64,000 nt of DNA from Lucinisca nassula (GCA_963580285.1 OY757012.1:172877994-172941993), one strand, 5' to 3'. Positions 11,086 through 22,273 are shown, numbered from the stretch's first letter. Notes: a model not told the origin generated them from the letters alone. Program-made: numbers and translations.

Positions 11086-12882
11086 GAACACTACCAAAGG
11101 CTACTCAATGTTGAGTTCGACTGGGACCCAGACCACCTGTCTGATGAACCACCAGTGGAAGGGCCACCCATCCCAATCACTATTGATATGGTTAAGAAGG
11201 CTATCTCTCAGATGAAGACTGGCAAAGCACCTGGTCCCTCTGGCATAGTGGTGGAGATGATAAGAGCTGCAGGTGATGCGGGTGCCTCGATGATCCGTGA
11301 CCTTGCAGCTGCAATCATCCGTGATGGGAAGGTACCCTCTGACTGGGAACAGAGTTTCATTGTCTGTCTCTACAAGGGCAAGGGCGATGCATTGGAACGG
11401 GGCAACTACCGTGGTCTCAAGCTGACAGAACAGGTCATGAAAGTCCTGGAGAGGATTGTGGATGGCCTCATTAGGCAGTTGGTGTCCATCGACGATTCCC
11501 AGTTTGGCTTCGTCCCAGGAAGAGGCACAACAGATGCAATTTTTGTTGTCCGACAGCTGCAAGAGAAGTATCTGGCGGCCAACAAGAGACTCTACATGGC
11601 TTTTGTAGACCTGGAGAAGGCATTTGATCGAGTGCCTCGGAAAGTCATCTGGTGGGCACTAAGATAACTTGGAGTGGCCGAGTGGATTGTGAAACTGGTC
11701 CAAGGGATGTACGCAAATGCTCGGAGCCGTGTCCGCGTCGGTGATGGTTACAGTGAAGAATTCGAGGTGAAGGTGGGTGTTCATCAAGGCTCTGTTCTCA
11801 GCCCACTGCTTTTCATCATTGTGCTTGAAGCCTTGTCATGCGAGTTCCGCTCTGGAGTCCCCTGGGAGGACCTGTATGCTGATGACCTTGTAATCATAGC
11901 TGAATCCCTTGAGGAATGTGTCAGGAGGCTCTTAACTTGGAAAGAGGCAATGGAAGCGAAAGGGCTGAGAGTGAATGCAGGAAAGACAAAGATCATGATC
12001 TGTGGTACAGGTCTGGACCTCTTGCAGAGTACAGGCCAGTTCCCATGCGCTGTATGTCGCACTGGAGTTGGCAGCAACAGTATCTTTTGTAATGGCTGCA
12101 AGTTCTGGGTGCACAAGAAATGCAGTGGGCTCAAACGCTTGATAGAGGACCCTGAGTACAGGTGTACACGGTGCCAAGGAACTGCACGCCCCTTAGATGG
12201 CAGACCACAGAGGGAAGTTCAAGTCGGATCAGACAAGCTGGAGGTTGTAGCTTCCTTCTGCTACCTAGGTGATATGCTCTCTGCAGGGGGTGGTTGCGAC
12301 CTTTCAACTACATCACGTGTGAAAACAGCCTGGAAGAAATTCAAGGAGTTGCTACCAGTTCTCTCTTCCCGCCACCTCTCGTTCAAGACACGTGGCCGTG
12401 TGTATAGCTCTTGTGTGCGGAGCGCAATGCTCCATGCCAGTGAGACATGGCCATTGACAAAGCCAAACCTCCAACGTCTGCAGCGAAATGACAGGGCAAT
12501 GATCAGACAGATCTGCAATGTCAAGCCACAGGACACTGTCACCATCAGGTCCAGTGAGTTACTGGAGCGTCTTGGCATTGAGGACCTGGACCTCATCCTG
12601 AAAGAGAGAAGACTTCGCTGGTATGGACATGTGGAACGCTCCAACGGTGCAATCAAGACTGCCCGTGACATACAGGTAAGTGGAAAGCGGGGGCCAGGAA
12701 GGCCCAAGATGACCTGGAAGCAGCTAACAGAAAGAGATTGCAGAGAATGGAAGCTCTCTGCTATCGATCCTCATGATAGACAAGCCTGGAGATCTGGTGT
12801 AAGATCTGCCATGCGTGCAGCAAGCCAGCTACCTGGAAGGGGGCCCACTTATGTGGACGTTGCCCCTGTACCTGCACGTTAA
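11083..12882 (+). pseudogene. LINE reverse transcriptase with PHD-like finger, one nonsense mutation
   Basis: Catalyses target-primed reverse transcription in active relatives. Motifs in order: KTGKAPGPSG (fingers), NYRGLKL, FVDLEKAFDRVPR (motif A), then a single TAA at 11665, then GVHQGSVLSPLLF (motif B), YADDLVI (motif C, about 11875) and the C-terminal RLRWYGHVER and GRPKMTWKQ. At 12046-12174 eight ligands are spaced C-x2-C-x10-C-x2-C-x4-H-x2-C-x13-C-x2-C, the C4HC3 pattern of a PHD finger, sitting after the palm. The endonuclease and 5' part are missing. Frame is otherwise open for nearly 600 codons, implying recent insertion. Clade not assigned. Confidence 0.88.
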
Positions 12883-12914
12883 TCAAAAATCCGTTGATGA
12901 TGATGATGATGATG
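11086..12914 (+). mobile_element. LINE insertion with (GAT)n 3' tail
   Basis: 5'-truncated non-LTR retrotransposon inserted into the RT element. Left junction follows CATAAGCAG and right junction precedes ACAGACTTGAAG. Ends in a TGATGATGATGATGATGA microsatellite instead of poly(A). No clear target duplication. Confidence 0.85.
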
Positions 12915-13320
12915 ACAGACTTGAAGCACGAAAACGTCTGGATTTCAGTTTATTTGAAACTTCATTAGAATTTTTATAGACCAAAACAAATTATTCCTGA
13001 TCTTTAAAAGACTTCGTCGCAATATTTAATCAAATGTATTTTGATGGCAGTAAAACATGAAGTTAATAATTTGGAGAGTTCAGTGGTGGTATAGTAGTCG
13101 CAGATAAAATCTTCTGGAGCCAAAACAAACTTCTTATGAAATTGTTGAATATCTAGTTTAAGGTCTAGGAGGTTTAGGAGGTAATAAGATCGTTTTTTGA
13201 GCGTAGAAAGAAATGCGTTTGTTCACTAGTTTCAGAATGCTAAGTTTCAATTCTTTGAGAGCTTTATGCTCAACATACTCTTGTTTACAAATCAAACAGG
13301 TATCCAAACATAACTAAAAC
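12915..13320 (-). pseudogene. RT element N-terminal region
   Basis: Minus strand gives RRFRASSL.. before the LINE junction and, at 13190-13320, KQEYVEHKALKELKLSI, VNKRISFYAQKT and LLPPKP. The last part is in frame. Parallel sequence at 54660-56140 confirms the order. Confidence 0.7.
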
Positions 13321-13384
13321 GCGGAACAAGATATATACTGGGGGAAAGAATCAGAATCACCAACATAAACATTAAACCGACTTG

Positions 13385-13632
13385 GAACGGTCAGTAAAAA
13401 TACTTGTGAGTTTAAGTTTACTATACGGGATCCCAAACTGTGGAATCACTAAGTCTGTGCAGGAAAAGTAGTGCGAGTCGGGCTGCCCCTTATAGCGGTT
13501 TCTCTGGGCGGTAGGGGCTTGCGATGTCATTTCATCTCAATGTCGGGATAAGTCCCACAAAATCGGAAGCAGCGTCTCCAAACTGACACATATGATGTTG
13601 ACGGGGACGTACAACCTCAACACAAACAATTA
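13385..13632 (+). repeat. SINE family D copy, diverged
   Basis: Carries GCGATGTCATTTCATCTCAA, CCCACAAAATCGGAAGC and TGTTGACGGGGACGT. Confidence 0.65.
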
Positions 13633-14615
13633 CTCGGATACTATATGAGTATGTCAAGCTATGGCACTGTCTGTAGAAATGAGAAGTGTTCTACTGAAAA
13701 TAGTACTTCTTCCGTTTTAAACCGATACGTAGGTTACCCTTAGCATTCGGATATTAGCAATACTTGATGAGGCAATAAATTCTGTATCGTATACAGTGTC
13801 CTGTATAGCGTCAAGCCGCCACTTAATTGGAAAGCGTAGAGATAACATTATTTTCCGTATGTCAGTCACGTGACTAAACCTGGGAGTCGTATGCAACACA
13901 TAAAATGGTTCAGACGATTGGCATATTGTTCGTCTGCACAGACGGAATCTGGATACATGCTTTGATAACTCAGACAAAATACTTGCCAGCCAAAATCGTG
14001 TTGTTAAACAACAGAGATTGAGCAAAATAAGGTATACCCCCGAAATGTACACAAGGACATCTTTGAAATCACTCGTTTTAGTCATGTTTAGATTTTAAAT
14101 CCACATTCAACTAGTGAATGATTGTTGCATAAAACAGAACATTTTATTCTGCATCTGTGTATAATCTGTGCTTAAAAATAGCCCAGTTCCTTACCTAAAG
14201 GCTGTTTGCGTTGCGAAGTCAAAGAGTTTGGCAATGCAAGTATATAAATGCAAACATAATTAACACTGTCTGCTCTTCCAATATCATTGTGGTACTTTTT
14301 CTGCAACGGAGAAAAGCTTCTTGCAAATCCGATAAAATTGTCAGTTTTCGGAACAAAATTATGATGGAATGCCATTGATGCATAAGTCGAGCAGACGAAT
14401 TACCGGGAAAGCCATACTGTACTTTCTGTCCAGCTTAGTTTAGGTATTACTATGGTTTAAAAACAGGACTGAATAATTGATAAGATGTGTCAGTGAGATT
14501 CTGGGGATACAAATGTAAGCTGATGTTCTTAAGAATGTCGCACGACAGAGAAATGATATGCTATAGAAAGAAAGCAACGTCTTTGCCATCTATCTGATTT
14601 ATTTCAAAGAACTTT
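13633..14615. other. No gene or repeat recognised
   Basis: A minus-strand open stretch (14085-13717, 122 codons) has no recognisable motif or splice support and is probably chance. Confidence 0.35.
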
Positions 14616-14885
14616 CATCACGAAAACACGCCTATATTATTTTGACCCCCGCTTTTATAAAGTAAAAACTGGGGGTTTGCAGGGGTAAACCTTATTTTCC
14701 TATTTTTGCTTTAAGATATAGATTGTGGGTACTCGTTAGAACCGCCCAATAGAGGCGGTTCTAACGTGTACCCTCAATCTATATTTTGAGCAGAAATTAG
14801 AAAAATATCACAATTTTCACCTTAAAATTTTCGATTTTCGGCGGTAAAATTTAATATGTATTTGTAAAGGCGTGTTTTCGTAATG
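14616..14885 (+). mobile_element. MITE group A full copy
   Basis: Both termini intact. Central turn is CCCAATAGAGG, one of the few copies whose loop is not self-complementary. Confidence 0.88.
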
Positions 14886-15154
14886 GAAACACATCACGCA
14901 GTTCTTCTAAATGAAAGATGGGCAACTTCTCAGCATTGAATGGTGCACGTGTTAATAGAAAACAACACAGTAACTTGCATCGAAGAATTTTATTTGCAAC
15001 ATACGAGAAAATAAAACAAAATGGATAATCTTAAAACAATACTAATTCATCAAAAATAAACTGTATACACTTTACTCCCAGAATTTTACCCTTTCATCAA
15101 ATAAAAAGGTTGATTTGCTGATACAATCGAACTTCGATGGCCCGAACACATTTT

Positions 15155-15505
15155 TATCAAGCCAACATGTCGTTGAACATCCCTCTAAACCCGTGTTTAT
15201 ATAAGGAAAAACTGGGGTTTAGGGGTGTATTCATTATTTTCTTTATTTTCGTCCTAAATCATAGACTGTGGGTACTCGTTATAATAGCCTCGTTCAAATG
15301 AAGTAGCCATTTTGGCGATGTAAAAATGCACTATGTCGCACGAGTGTGCTAACTTAATGTCGGAAAAGTGGGGATTTACAATGTTACACTATTATTTAAT
15401 TTGTTTTGCTCCGAACATTTTTGCTCCAAAACATAGATTGTTACCAAAGTAAAGCGGTTTTAACGAGTTCACACGACCTATGTTTCTGAGTATTAAAACT
15501 CAGTG
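15155..15505 (+). mobile_element. MITE group B, diverged copy plus fragment
   Basis: 15155-15360 reads AACATCCCTCTAAACCC, GACTGTGGGTACTCGTTA, TAGCCATTTTGGCGATG, GTCGCACGAGTGTG. A second core fragment follows (15375-15505; GCGGTTTTAACGAG). Confidence 0.65.
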
Positions 15506-15589
15506 TACAAATTGTCGTCAAGAAAATTGCCATTCTCAGAACCATGAAGTAAGAAGTATCTCACAGTTCTGAAAAAGACAAGGATTGTG

Positions 15590-16008
15590 GCCACCTAAAA
15601 ACGTTTTAAGCCCCCCAGTGGAATTCGTTCCCGCTGACCGCTCCACTGCGGTTCTTCTGTCGCGGTTTATTTTTGTTATGGTTTATCTTTGGGTGTTTGT
15701 GTCGCTTATATTATTTTATTTTGGATAGCCTATTGGCCATTTGGTGGAAAAGTAACTGTCCTTTTGGCTTTCCGCTATTGATGTTTCCATTAGGGTCTTT
15801 TGTGTCGCTTATATTATTTTATTTTGGATAGCCTGCTGGCCATTTTGTGGGAAAGTAACTGTCCTTTTGGATTTCCGCTATTGATGTTTCCATTAGGGTC
15901 TGTTGTTTCATGTTTGTGTTTCTTTCCCTTTGGTGTCTCTGGTGGGAGCTGTAGGTTAATTGTATCGATTCCTGATCATTGTCTCCACTTCTATATTCTA
16001 AACGTGAC
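15590..16008 (+). mobile_element. Retroelement 3'-end copy with internal duplication
   Basis: Standard 3' end closing at CACTTCTA. About 108 bp from GTGTCGCTTATATTATTTTA to CATTAGGGTCT is present twice (15690-15797, 15798-15905). Confidence 0.75.
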
Positions 16009-16202
16009 TAATTATTGAGAGTGTACATATTAACCCTTGTTGAGGTTGCTTCGATGTAAAATGCGCTTCCCTTGTCTTAAAACCTACCTCATTACGAGTA
16101 CACGTCCGAGCGACAGAGTGCATTCTTTCTTTACTCCAAAACCGTTAATTTTTCCGATCAAATTGGTAATATTATTATTCTCTATAATAAAAACATATGT
16201 CG

Positions 16203-16496
16203 CCCCCGCCCTTCTGGGCTTAAAGATATAGATTCGGCTGCATGTTGCTTCCACGCAGAGCTGAAACTGACCACACATGAGTACTGGTAAACCGCTAAAA
16301 AGGACCAAGCTTACCCAGGCACATTGGTGTGAGTCAGACCGTACATGTGCATATAAGCATTTTGGATTCGATGGACGGCAGGGCTTGAGATGTCATCTCA
16401 TCCCAATATCGGGTAAAAGTCCCACAAAATTGGAAGCAGCGTCTCTAAAATGACCTAAATAGTGTTAACGGGGACGCTAAACCTCAATTCAAACAA
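16203..16496 (+). repeat. SINE family D copy
   Basis: Runs from GGGCTTAAAGATATAGATT.. through CTGGTAAACCGC and GAGATGTCATCTCATCC to GTGTTAACGGGGACG and CAAACAAAC. Confidence 0.7.
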
Positions 16497-16498
16497 AC

Positions 16499-16600
16499 AT
16501 ATTATCAAAACATAGGTTGTAGGTACTCGTTAGAACTGCCACACTGTGGCGTTTCTGACAAATATCCGCAACAAATAATAAGAAATATACTATTTTACCT
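16499..16600 (+). mobile_element. MITE group B core fragment
   Basis: ACATAGGTTGTAGGTACTCG then a short turn, TGCCACACTGTGGCGTTTCT. Confidence 0.5.
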
Positions 16601-16668
16601 TGTAAACCAATTTTCTATAGATAAAATGGAGACGGGTGTGTTTATTACATACCTTACTCAGCGTTTTT

Positions 16669-16990
16669 CATCACGAAAACAAGCTTATATAATTTTGACC
16701 CCTTTGAACCCCACTTTTATATAGTAAAACTGGGGTTTCCGGGGTATACCTTATTTTTCTTATTTCTGCTGTAAAATATAGATTGTGGGTACTCGTTAGA
16801 ACCGCCTCATCGTATTACTGCTCTAAAATATAGATTGTGGGTACTCGTTAGAACCGCCTCGATGAGGCGGTTCTAACGAGTGCCCACAATCTATATTTTG
16901 AGCAGAAATAAGAAAAATATCAGAATTTTTCATCATAAAATTTTCATTTTTTTTTCGGCGATAAAGGTGGCAATGTATTTGTATAGGCGT
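16669..16990 (+). mobile_element. MITE group A with duplicated half-core
   Basis: The segment TAGATTGTGGGTACTCGTTA plus GAACCGCCTC occurs twice in a row (16779-16808, 16831-16860) before the second arm. Right terminus stops at ATAGGCGTACTG, losing the last bases. Confidence 0.85.
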
Positions 16991-17209
16991 ACTGTTAAGC
17001 CACAGTCTACAGTCTAGGTATTGAGGGCAGGGTTTTACTATAATGTTGTTAATGAAGTAATTTCGCATTGGCCCAGTTACAGGCCCAATTTCTCCTGTAT
17101 TGGCCCGAGGCCGAAGGCTGTATTAATACCAATTAATTAATGCCATTAAAATCATGATTACTGATTTTTGACCTCAGTGTTAATACGGATGACCTCTGAA
17201 CAATACAGG

Positions 17210-17590
17210 ATAGTCATGTAAACCGCAGCAGAAAGACAATAAACGTAGTGAAAACGTATTACATTTATATGGCCATATAGCCACTGTCTCACTGTCGCGT
17301 ACTGGGGGCTAGGTTTTACTACGTTTTTAAAACGTAGCAGAACGATAATAAACTCAGTAACACGTACTGAAAACGTAGTACATACGGCTATATATCGCTA
17401 CATACGTGAAAGTTTCAAAACATACGTGGCATTTCGATATGCGTAGTTAAACTTACTTAAACGTAGACGAAACGCATTCAATACGTACAAAAACTCATTA
17501 TAAGCGATATACCAGGCGGTGCTCTACTACGCATTACCTACGGTTTCCTACGTCTTAGTATGTTTTTGTTACGTTTTAATATGTTTTTAG
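17210..17590. repeat. ACGTA-rich degenerate repeat tract
   Basis: About 17-18 occurrences of ACGTA/TACGT/TACG-type words in 380 bp (AAACGTAG, ACGTATT, CTACGTTTTTAAAACGTAG, ATACGTG). No periodic unit is obvious. CpG-rich relative to flanks. Confidence 0.5.
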
Positions 17591-17853
17591 GTATTGCTTC
17601 CATAGAAGACGGCGCAAAATTAACGTAATTAACCATGTAAGTATGAAGAAAAGGAATCACAATCTCATTTAAAGGAATGGATGCTTACAGCATCCTAAAG
17701 GAGAGGATAAATATAGGCTGAGCCTACATCCAATACTTTGACATCTGAATTTATATTTGTTGTACAGATGTTTGTATTCATGTCATGAAACTCTGAATAA
17801 TAATAAAAAGGAATGGATGCACCTTCAGGGGAGGCAACTCATGTAAAAGTATT

Positions 17854-18095
17854 TTGTCTCCAATGTCAATAGGGGGTCAACTTTTAAACCTGAGCAGAAT
17901 CCTTTTTCAGTGGAACAGAGTTTGTAGAAAAGCAAACATGAAGCCCCAAAAGTTATCTCCCTTAGAAAAATGGCGGAAAAAACTTTACAGAATTCAAAAA
18001 AGAAAACAAAAAGCTATTACAACATTTGATCAGAAAAAGGTGGTGTTTAGAGACATGAAAGGAAACATAACTTTGCACGGGGTGTGTTTTCTTAA
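17854..18095 (+). other. Basic open frame of unknown status
   Basis: A frame with a Lys/Arg-rich middle (LSPLEKWRKKLYRIQKRK, then DQKKVVFRDMKGNITLHG) runs into the MITE at 18096. It could be the remains of a transposon protein or an exon. No family recognised and no clear splice sites. Confidence 0.2.
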
Positions 18096-18300
18096 CCCTT
18101 ATCTTGCTGTTCACGACAACCCCTATCTTTGAAAACAGTGTAGATCCAGATCAGATGGCTTCTGAAGAAGCCATCTGATCAGGATCTACACTGTTTGACA
18201 TTCAGTTTATGGATTTGTAAGAATAAATTACATCAAGTAATCTGATTGGTTCAGAGTCCCCAATTTGTGTGGCTTACATGAATATTCAGCAAGATAAGGG
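18096..18300. mobile_element. piggyBac-like MITE, 205 bp, TTAA on both sides
   Basis: Termini CCCTTATCTTGCTG and CAGCAAGATAAGGG, flanked by TTAA at 18092-18095 and 18301-18304. Interior hairpin ACAGTGTAGATCCAGATCAG ... CTGATCAGGATCTACACTGT. TTAA targets and CCC termini are typical of piggyBac. Confidence 0.88.
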
Positions 18301-18419
18301 TTAATGAATGAATGGCACAAAGTGGATAAAGCAATTGCACTTAAACCTAGATGGTTACATAATCATCTTACGAAGTTCGCTGACTACCTCTGGTTTAAAT
18401 GCTTTTATAAGTGACAAAC

Positions 18420-18698
18420 CATTACGCAAACACGCCTATAAAAATACATTGCCACCTTTATCGCCGAAAAAATGAATATTTTATGATGAAAAATTGTGAT
18501 ATTTTTCTTATTTCTGCTCCAAATATAGATTGTGGGCACTCGTTAGAACCGCCTCGGCGAGGCGGTTCTAACGAGAACCCACAATCTATATCTTTATGCA
18601 GAAATGAGAAAAATAAGGTATACCCCCGAAACCCAAGTTTTACTATATAAAAGTGGGGTTCAAGGGGGTCAAAATAATATAGGCGTGATTTCGTGATG
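18420..18698 (-). mobile_element. MITE group A full copy, inverted
   Basis: Begins CATTACGCAAACACGCC and ends GGCGTGATTTCGTGATG, with side hairpin intact and a GGCGAGGC turn. Confidence 0.88.
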
Positions 18699-18829
18699 CA
18701 ATCGCGAAACGTATCAGGGCTGAAAGTTGGAACATAGAATATTTTTATTACGATAACACAACCATATAGCATAGTGAATTCTTTCATATTGTTACGGATC
18801 GCAGATTTGCCACCCCCCGCCCCTACACT

Positions 18830-19480
18830 CCATCGTCAATCGGGGCTTGGAGAAATAGAATGTGCTGCATGTTGCTTCCACGCAGAGCTGAAACTGGCCA
18901 CACACGAATACTGTTAAGCCGCTTAGTAGGACTAAGTCTGTCCAGGCAAAGCGGTGTGAGTCAGACCGTCCAGTGTATATAAGCCTTTTGGTTTCACTGG
19001 GTGGCAGGGCTTGAGATGTCATTTCATCTCAATGTCGGGTAAAAGTGTTGACGGGGAAGAAAAACCTCATTTCAAACAAACGGAGGGCCCCCGCCCATAG
19101 TGGCTTGAGGAAATATATGGGCTGCATGATGCTTCCACGCCGAGCTGAATCCGGCCCGCACACTAGTACTGGTAAACAGCTTAGAGGATCTAAGCCTGTC
19201 CAGGAACCTTTTCTGGCGGAAGAATGTGCACTGTACTGGTTAACCGCTTACGTATAAACCTGCCCAGGAAAGTGTGGATAGGTAAACTGACCGGCTCAAA
19301 AATGACCTAAATAGTGTTGACTGGGCCGTTAAACTCCATTACAAACAAACAAAACTGTCCAGGAACCGCGGTGCGAGGAGGACCGCCCATACTAATAAAC
19401 CCTATTGGTTTCATTGGGCGACAGGGCTTGAGATGTCATTTCATCTCAATGTCGGGTAAAAGTGTTGAAGCATAGCTGGA
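18830..19480 (+). repeat. Cluster of SINE family D and S3 copies
   Basis: D copy 18830-19078; truncated D 19085-19206; S3 core/tail 19207-19352 (GTGCACTGTACTGGTTAACC, GGATAGGTAAACTGACCGGC, GTTGACTGGGCCGTTAAAC); D tail 19360-19476. All on the same strand. Confidence 0.7.
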
Positions 19481-19484
19481 AAAA

Positions 19485-19565
19485 AGTCCCGCCTATGGTG
19501 GGTTCGAACCCGGACCGGTCGTATGGAAATCAAATGCTCCAACCACGGAACCAAAGAATCGACTA
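19485..19565 (-). repeat. tRNA-like SINE head
   Basis: Minus strand shows TGGTTGGAGCA (box A-like) and GGGTTCGAACCCACC (box B). No acceptor-stem pairing was verified, so it is called SINE-derived, not a tRNA gene. Confidence 0.5.
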
Positions 19566-19857
19566 CCTGACGCAGTTGTCAGAGATTGGTTATAAACTTA
19601 GAAGCTGTGCATAATCTGCGGTCCGTTTGTTTGATTTTGTTTGTTTTGTTTGATTTGAGGTTTAACGTTATTATTAATTTGAATTACTGGTCACGTGGAC
19701 ATCAGCAATATAACTGCTCTTTTATATAGATCTTTACAGCACGTGGAAATCAACTTCACATTTTACACATAAAGCGCCATTAGAATTATAGCGCAGATGT
19801 CAGTCCAAGTTTTATCCAAGCTACAATCACGGTTTAGCAGACGACTGATCCAATTTT

Positions 19858-20104
19858 CATCACGTGAACAAGTCCGTGAAATGAACACCCCCTAAACCCC
19901 ACTTTATATAAAGAAAACTGGGGTTTACGGGGATATAGCATATTTTTGTTATTTCTGCCCCAAGACATAGGTTGTGGGTACTCGTTAGAACCAAAACTTA
20001 TGTTTGCAGCATAAATAAGAAATATATCACGGATTTTCACAGAATAGTAGCAATTTTTGAGATGTGAAAAATGCACTGCGTCGCACGGGTGTGTTATCGT
20101 AATG
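19858..20104 (+). mobile_element. MITE group B lacking second half-core
   Basis: Group B runs CATCACGTGAACAAGTCCGT to CGCACGGGTGTGTTATCGTAATG. Here the palindrome is cut after GTTAGAACC, so only one arm remains. Confidence 0.85.
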
Positions 20105-20287
20105 TCTGCTTCAGTTCTAAGAAATGAATGCTTGACATTTCATGTGAATTGTCTGCCCTAGCAGACGGTTAACATGACTAGTATAACCTTATGCGAAAAG
20201 AGCAAAATTTAATCTGTCGTCTGATTAGTTAAGGTTTGAGCTTCTCTGGGTTAATTCAGCAGATGACAAGTTCATTATATTTTTTTC

Positions 20288-20455
20288 TTATTTCCCCCCA
20301 AAACAGGTATTGACATTTCGTGCAAATTGTCTCAAATGGTGACAAGCAAATTTTCTCCAATGGAGATGCTAATTTGCATGAGATTTCAAAACCTGTTTTC
20401 TTATTGGAAACAATTTGTACGAAATGTCAAAACCTGTTTTGGGGGGAAAAATAAG
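20288..20455. repeat. Inverted repeat with ~44-bp arms
   Basis: Arms TTTCCCCCCAAAACAGGTAT ... ACATTTCGTGCAAATTGT and the near-exact inverse ending AACCTGTTTTGGGGGG. The interior carries AGCAAATTTTCTCC/GGAGATGCTAATTTGC, a smaller hairpin. Probably a MITE of an unrelated family. Confidence 0.7.
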
Positions 20456-20504
20456 GGAAATATTTCAAAATGCCGCCTGCTGAAATACTACCCAGAGTGC
20501 CCTT

Positions 20505-20764
20505 ATGATAACACATCCGTGTGGTAAAGTACATTTTTTCATACCTCAAAAAAAGTAATTTTATGATGAAAATTTGTGGAACTCTTCTTATTTATATGCC
20601 AAAAATAGGTTTTTGGGTGCTCGTTAGAACCGCCTCATTGAGGCCCACAACCTATGTCTTGGAGCAAATATAAGGAAAATGATGTTTACACCTTTAAACA
20701 CCAGTTTTCTCTGTATAAAGTGGGGTTTAGAGGGTCTTTATTTCACGGACTTGTTCACGTGATG
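20505..20764 (-). mobile_element. MITE group B, inverted, short core
   Basis: Palindrome truncated to CGCCTCATTGAGGCCC. Terminus TTGTTCACGTGATG intact. Confidence 0.82.
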
Positions 20765-21139
20765 GAAGACTCATACTTGTCCTCAGTAGCCTTTGCCAAC
20801 AACTTTAAGGCCTTACCGTTTTACAAATAATGGCATGGCATATATGTCTAAACAACTAGTGTATAACTGATACATTAATGTGACCGCTCATTTGTCTCAA
20901 ATTTATTGAAAGTCTCGCAGACGGTTAAAACCTTGTTTTAATCATCAGTAGCGTATTTCACTGAAGTCTTAGAGTGCAAAGACAGCAAGTGAATGAGATG
21001 CTTTTCTTAAACGTGTAATAGAGCGAAAAATACAAGACAAATTTAGACTGAAAATTTCTAATAAAGCACGCAACTTGTAGACAGGTACTCCAATCACATA
21101 AACGTCTGATTGAAATGACTTTATGAAGAAATCAGTTAT
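20765..21139. other. No gene or repeat recognised
   Basis: AT-rich sequence without a convincing feature. Confidence 0.35.
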
Positions 21140-21425
21140 TCAGCATGTGAACAAGTCCGAGAAATGAACACCCCCTTAAACCCCACTTTATATAGAGACT
21201 GAGGTTTACGGGTTATACATTAGTTTTATTCCTTCTGTTCCAAGACATACGTTGTGTGTACTCGTTAGAACCGCCTCAATGAGGCTCACTGTACTGGTTA
21301 ACCGCTTACGTATAAGCCTGTCCAGGCAACAGTGTGGATAGGTAAACTGACCGGCTCAAAAATGACCTACATAGTGTTGACTGGGTCGTTAAACTCCTAT
21401 AGAAACATACAAACAAACAAATATA
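21140..21425 (+). repeat. MITE group B half copy fused to SINE S3 core
   Basis: 21140-21287 is the left half of B up to CCGCCTCAATGAGGC. It then joins directly to CTGTACTGGTTAACCGC and continues to the S3 tail with CAAACAAACAAA at about 21410-21421. Confidence 0.75.
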
Positions 21426-21467
21426 ACGTCGAGTGAATCAATGTATTCAATTAAGAAATGCATTTTA

Positions 21468-21593
21468 TTTTTCTGCTGTTCATGAAAGTATCAACGCAGT
21501 GGGTCGCGTGCAATGTAAACGAACTCCGAAGGGGTGCGTGTATAATTTGCTAGCGACCCGCTGTCGTTCATACTTTCATGAAAAGCAGAAAAA
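21468..21593. repeat. Inverted repeat with ~40-bp arms
   Basis: TTTTTCTGCTGTTCATGAAA ... CGCAGTGGGTCGC is matched by GCGACCCGCTGTCG ... TTTCATGAAAAGCAGAAAAA. Short interior, no ORF. The words TTCATAGAAGTATGAAC recur at 21803. Confidence 0.75.
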
Positions 21594-21721
21594 TCAAGTT
21601 TATTTGTATATTTGCATTCTATGCCCCTTATCACTGGGCGAACACATGCTTATAGGGCAAACTTTTAAAGCTGAAAAACATATATAATTACGCTGTTTTT
21701 CTGCAAACAGCGGAAGAGCGT

Positions 21722-21777
21722 TGACGTCACAAACGCCCGTAGAGAACAATGGTTTAGACTGACGTCACTTGACGTCA
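21722..21777. promoter_or_regulatory. Three TGACGTCA (CRE-type) sites
   Basis: Perfect palindromic TGACGTCA at 21722-21729, 21760-21767 and 21770-21777. CREB/ATF bind this word; whether these act on any gene is unknown. Confidence 0.45.
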
Positions 21778-22003
21778 CTGAAAATCATGTGACTCGATGC
21801 GTTCATAGAAGTATGAACTACACTGTTTTCTATAGGTTTGCATTAGGCGTTACACACTGGAAAATGTAAATATTGAAATATGAACAACATCACGTTTCAA
21901 CTAAAGGATTTGTATGTAAATACAATGTCTTCGGGATTATAAACGTTTGTCATGCTATGATCAATTGAGCATGCCATTTGTCCTGTTCACAATAACCAAA
22001 ATG

Positions 22004-22273
22004 CATTACGCAAACACGCCTATACAAATACATTGCTACCTTTATCGCCGAAAAAAAAAAAAGAAAATTTAAGATGAAAAATTGTGTCATTTTTCTTATT
22101 TCTGCTCAAAATATAGATTGTGGGCACTCGAGGCGGTTCTAACGAGTACCCACAATCTATATTTTAGAGCAGAAATAAGAAAAATTAAGGTACACGCCCG
22201 GAAACCCCAGTTTTACTATATAAAAGTGGGGTTCAAGGGGGGTCACAATTATATAGCCCGTGTTTTCGTAAAG
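22004..22273 (-). mobile_element. MITE group A, inverted, asymmetric core
   Basis: One arm of the palindrome stops at GGGCACTCG and the other starts GAGGCGGTTCTAACGAG, losing about 17 bp of one arm. Confidence 0.85.

Noticed and set aside
11784..12707. Antisense frames over the LINE
   Set aside because: Shadows of the sense reverse-transcriptase frame.
13717..14085. 122-codon minus-strand open frame
   Set aside because: No motif, no splice or repeat support; length is compatible with chance in 64 kb.
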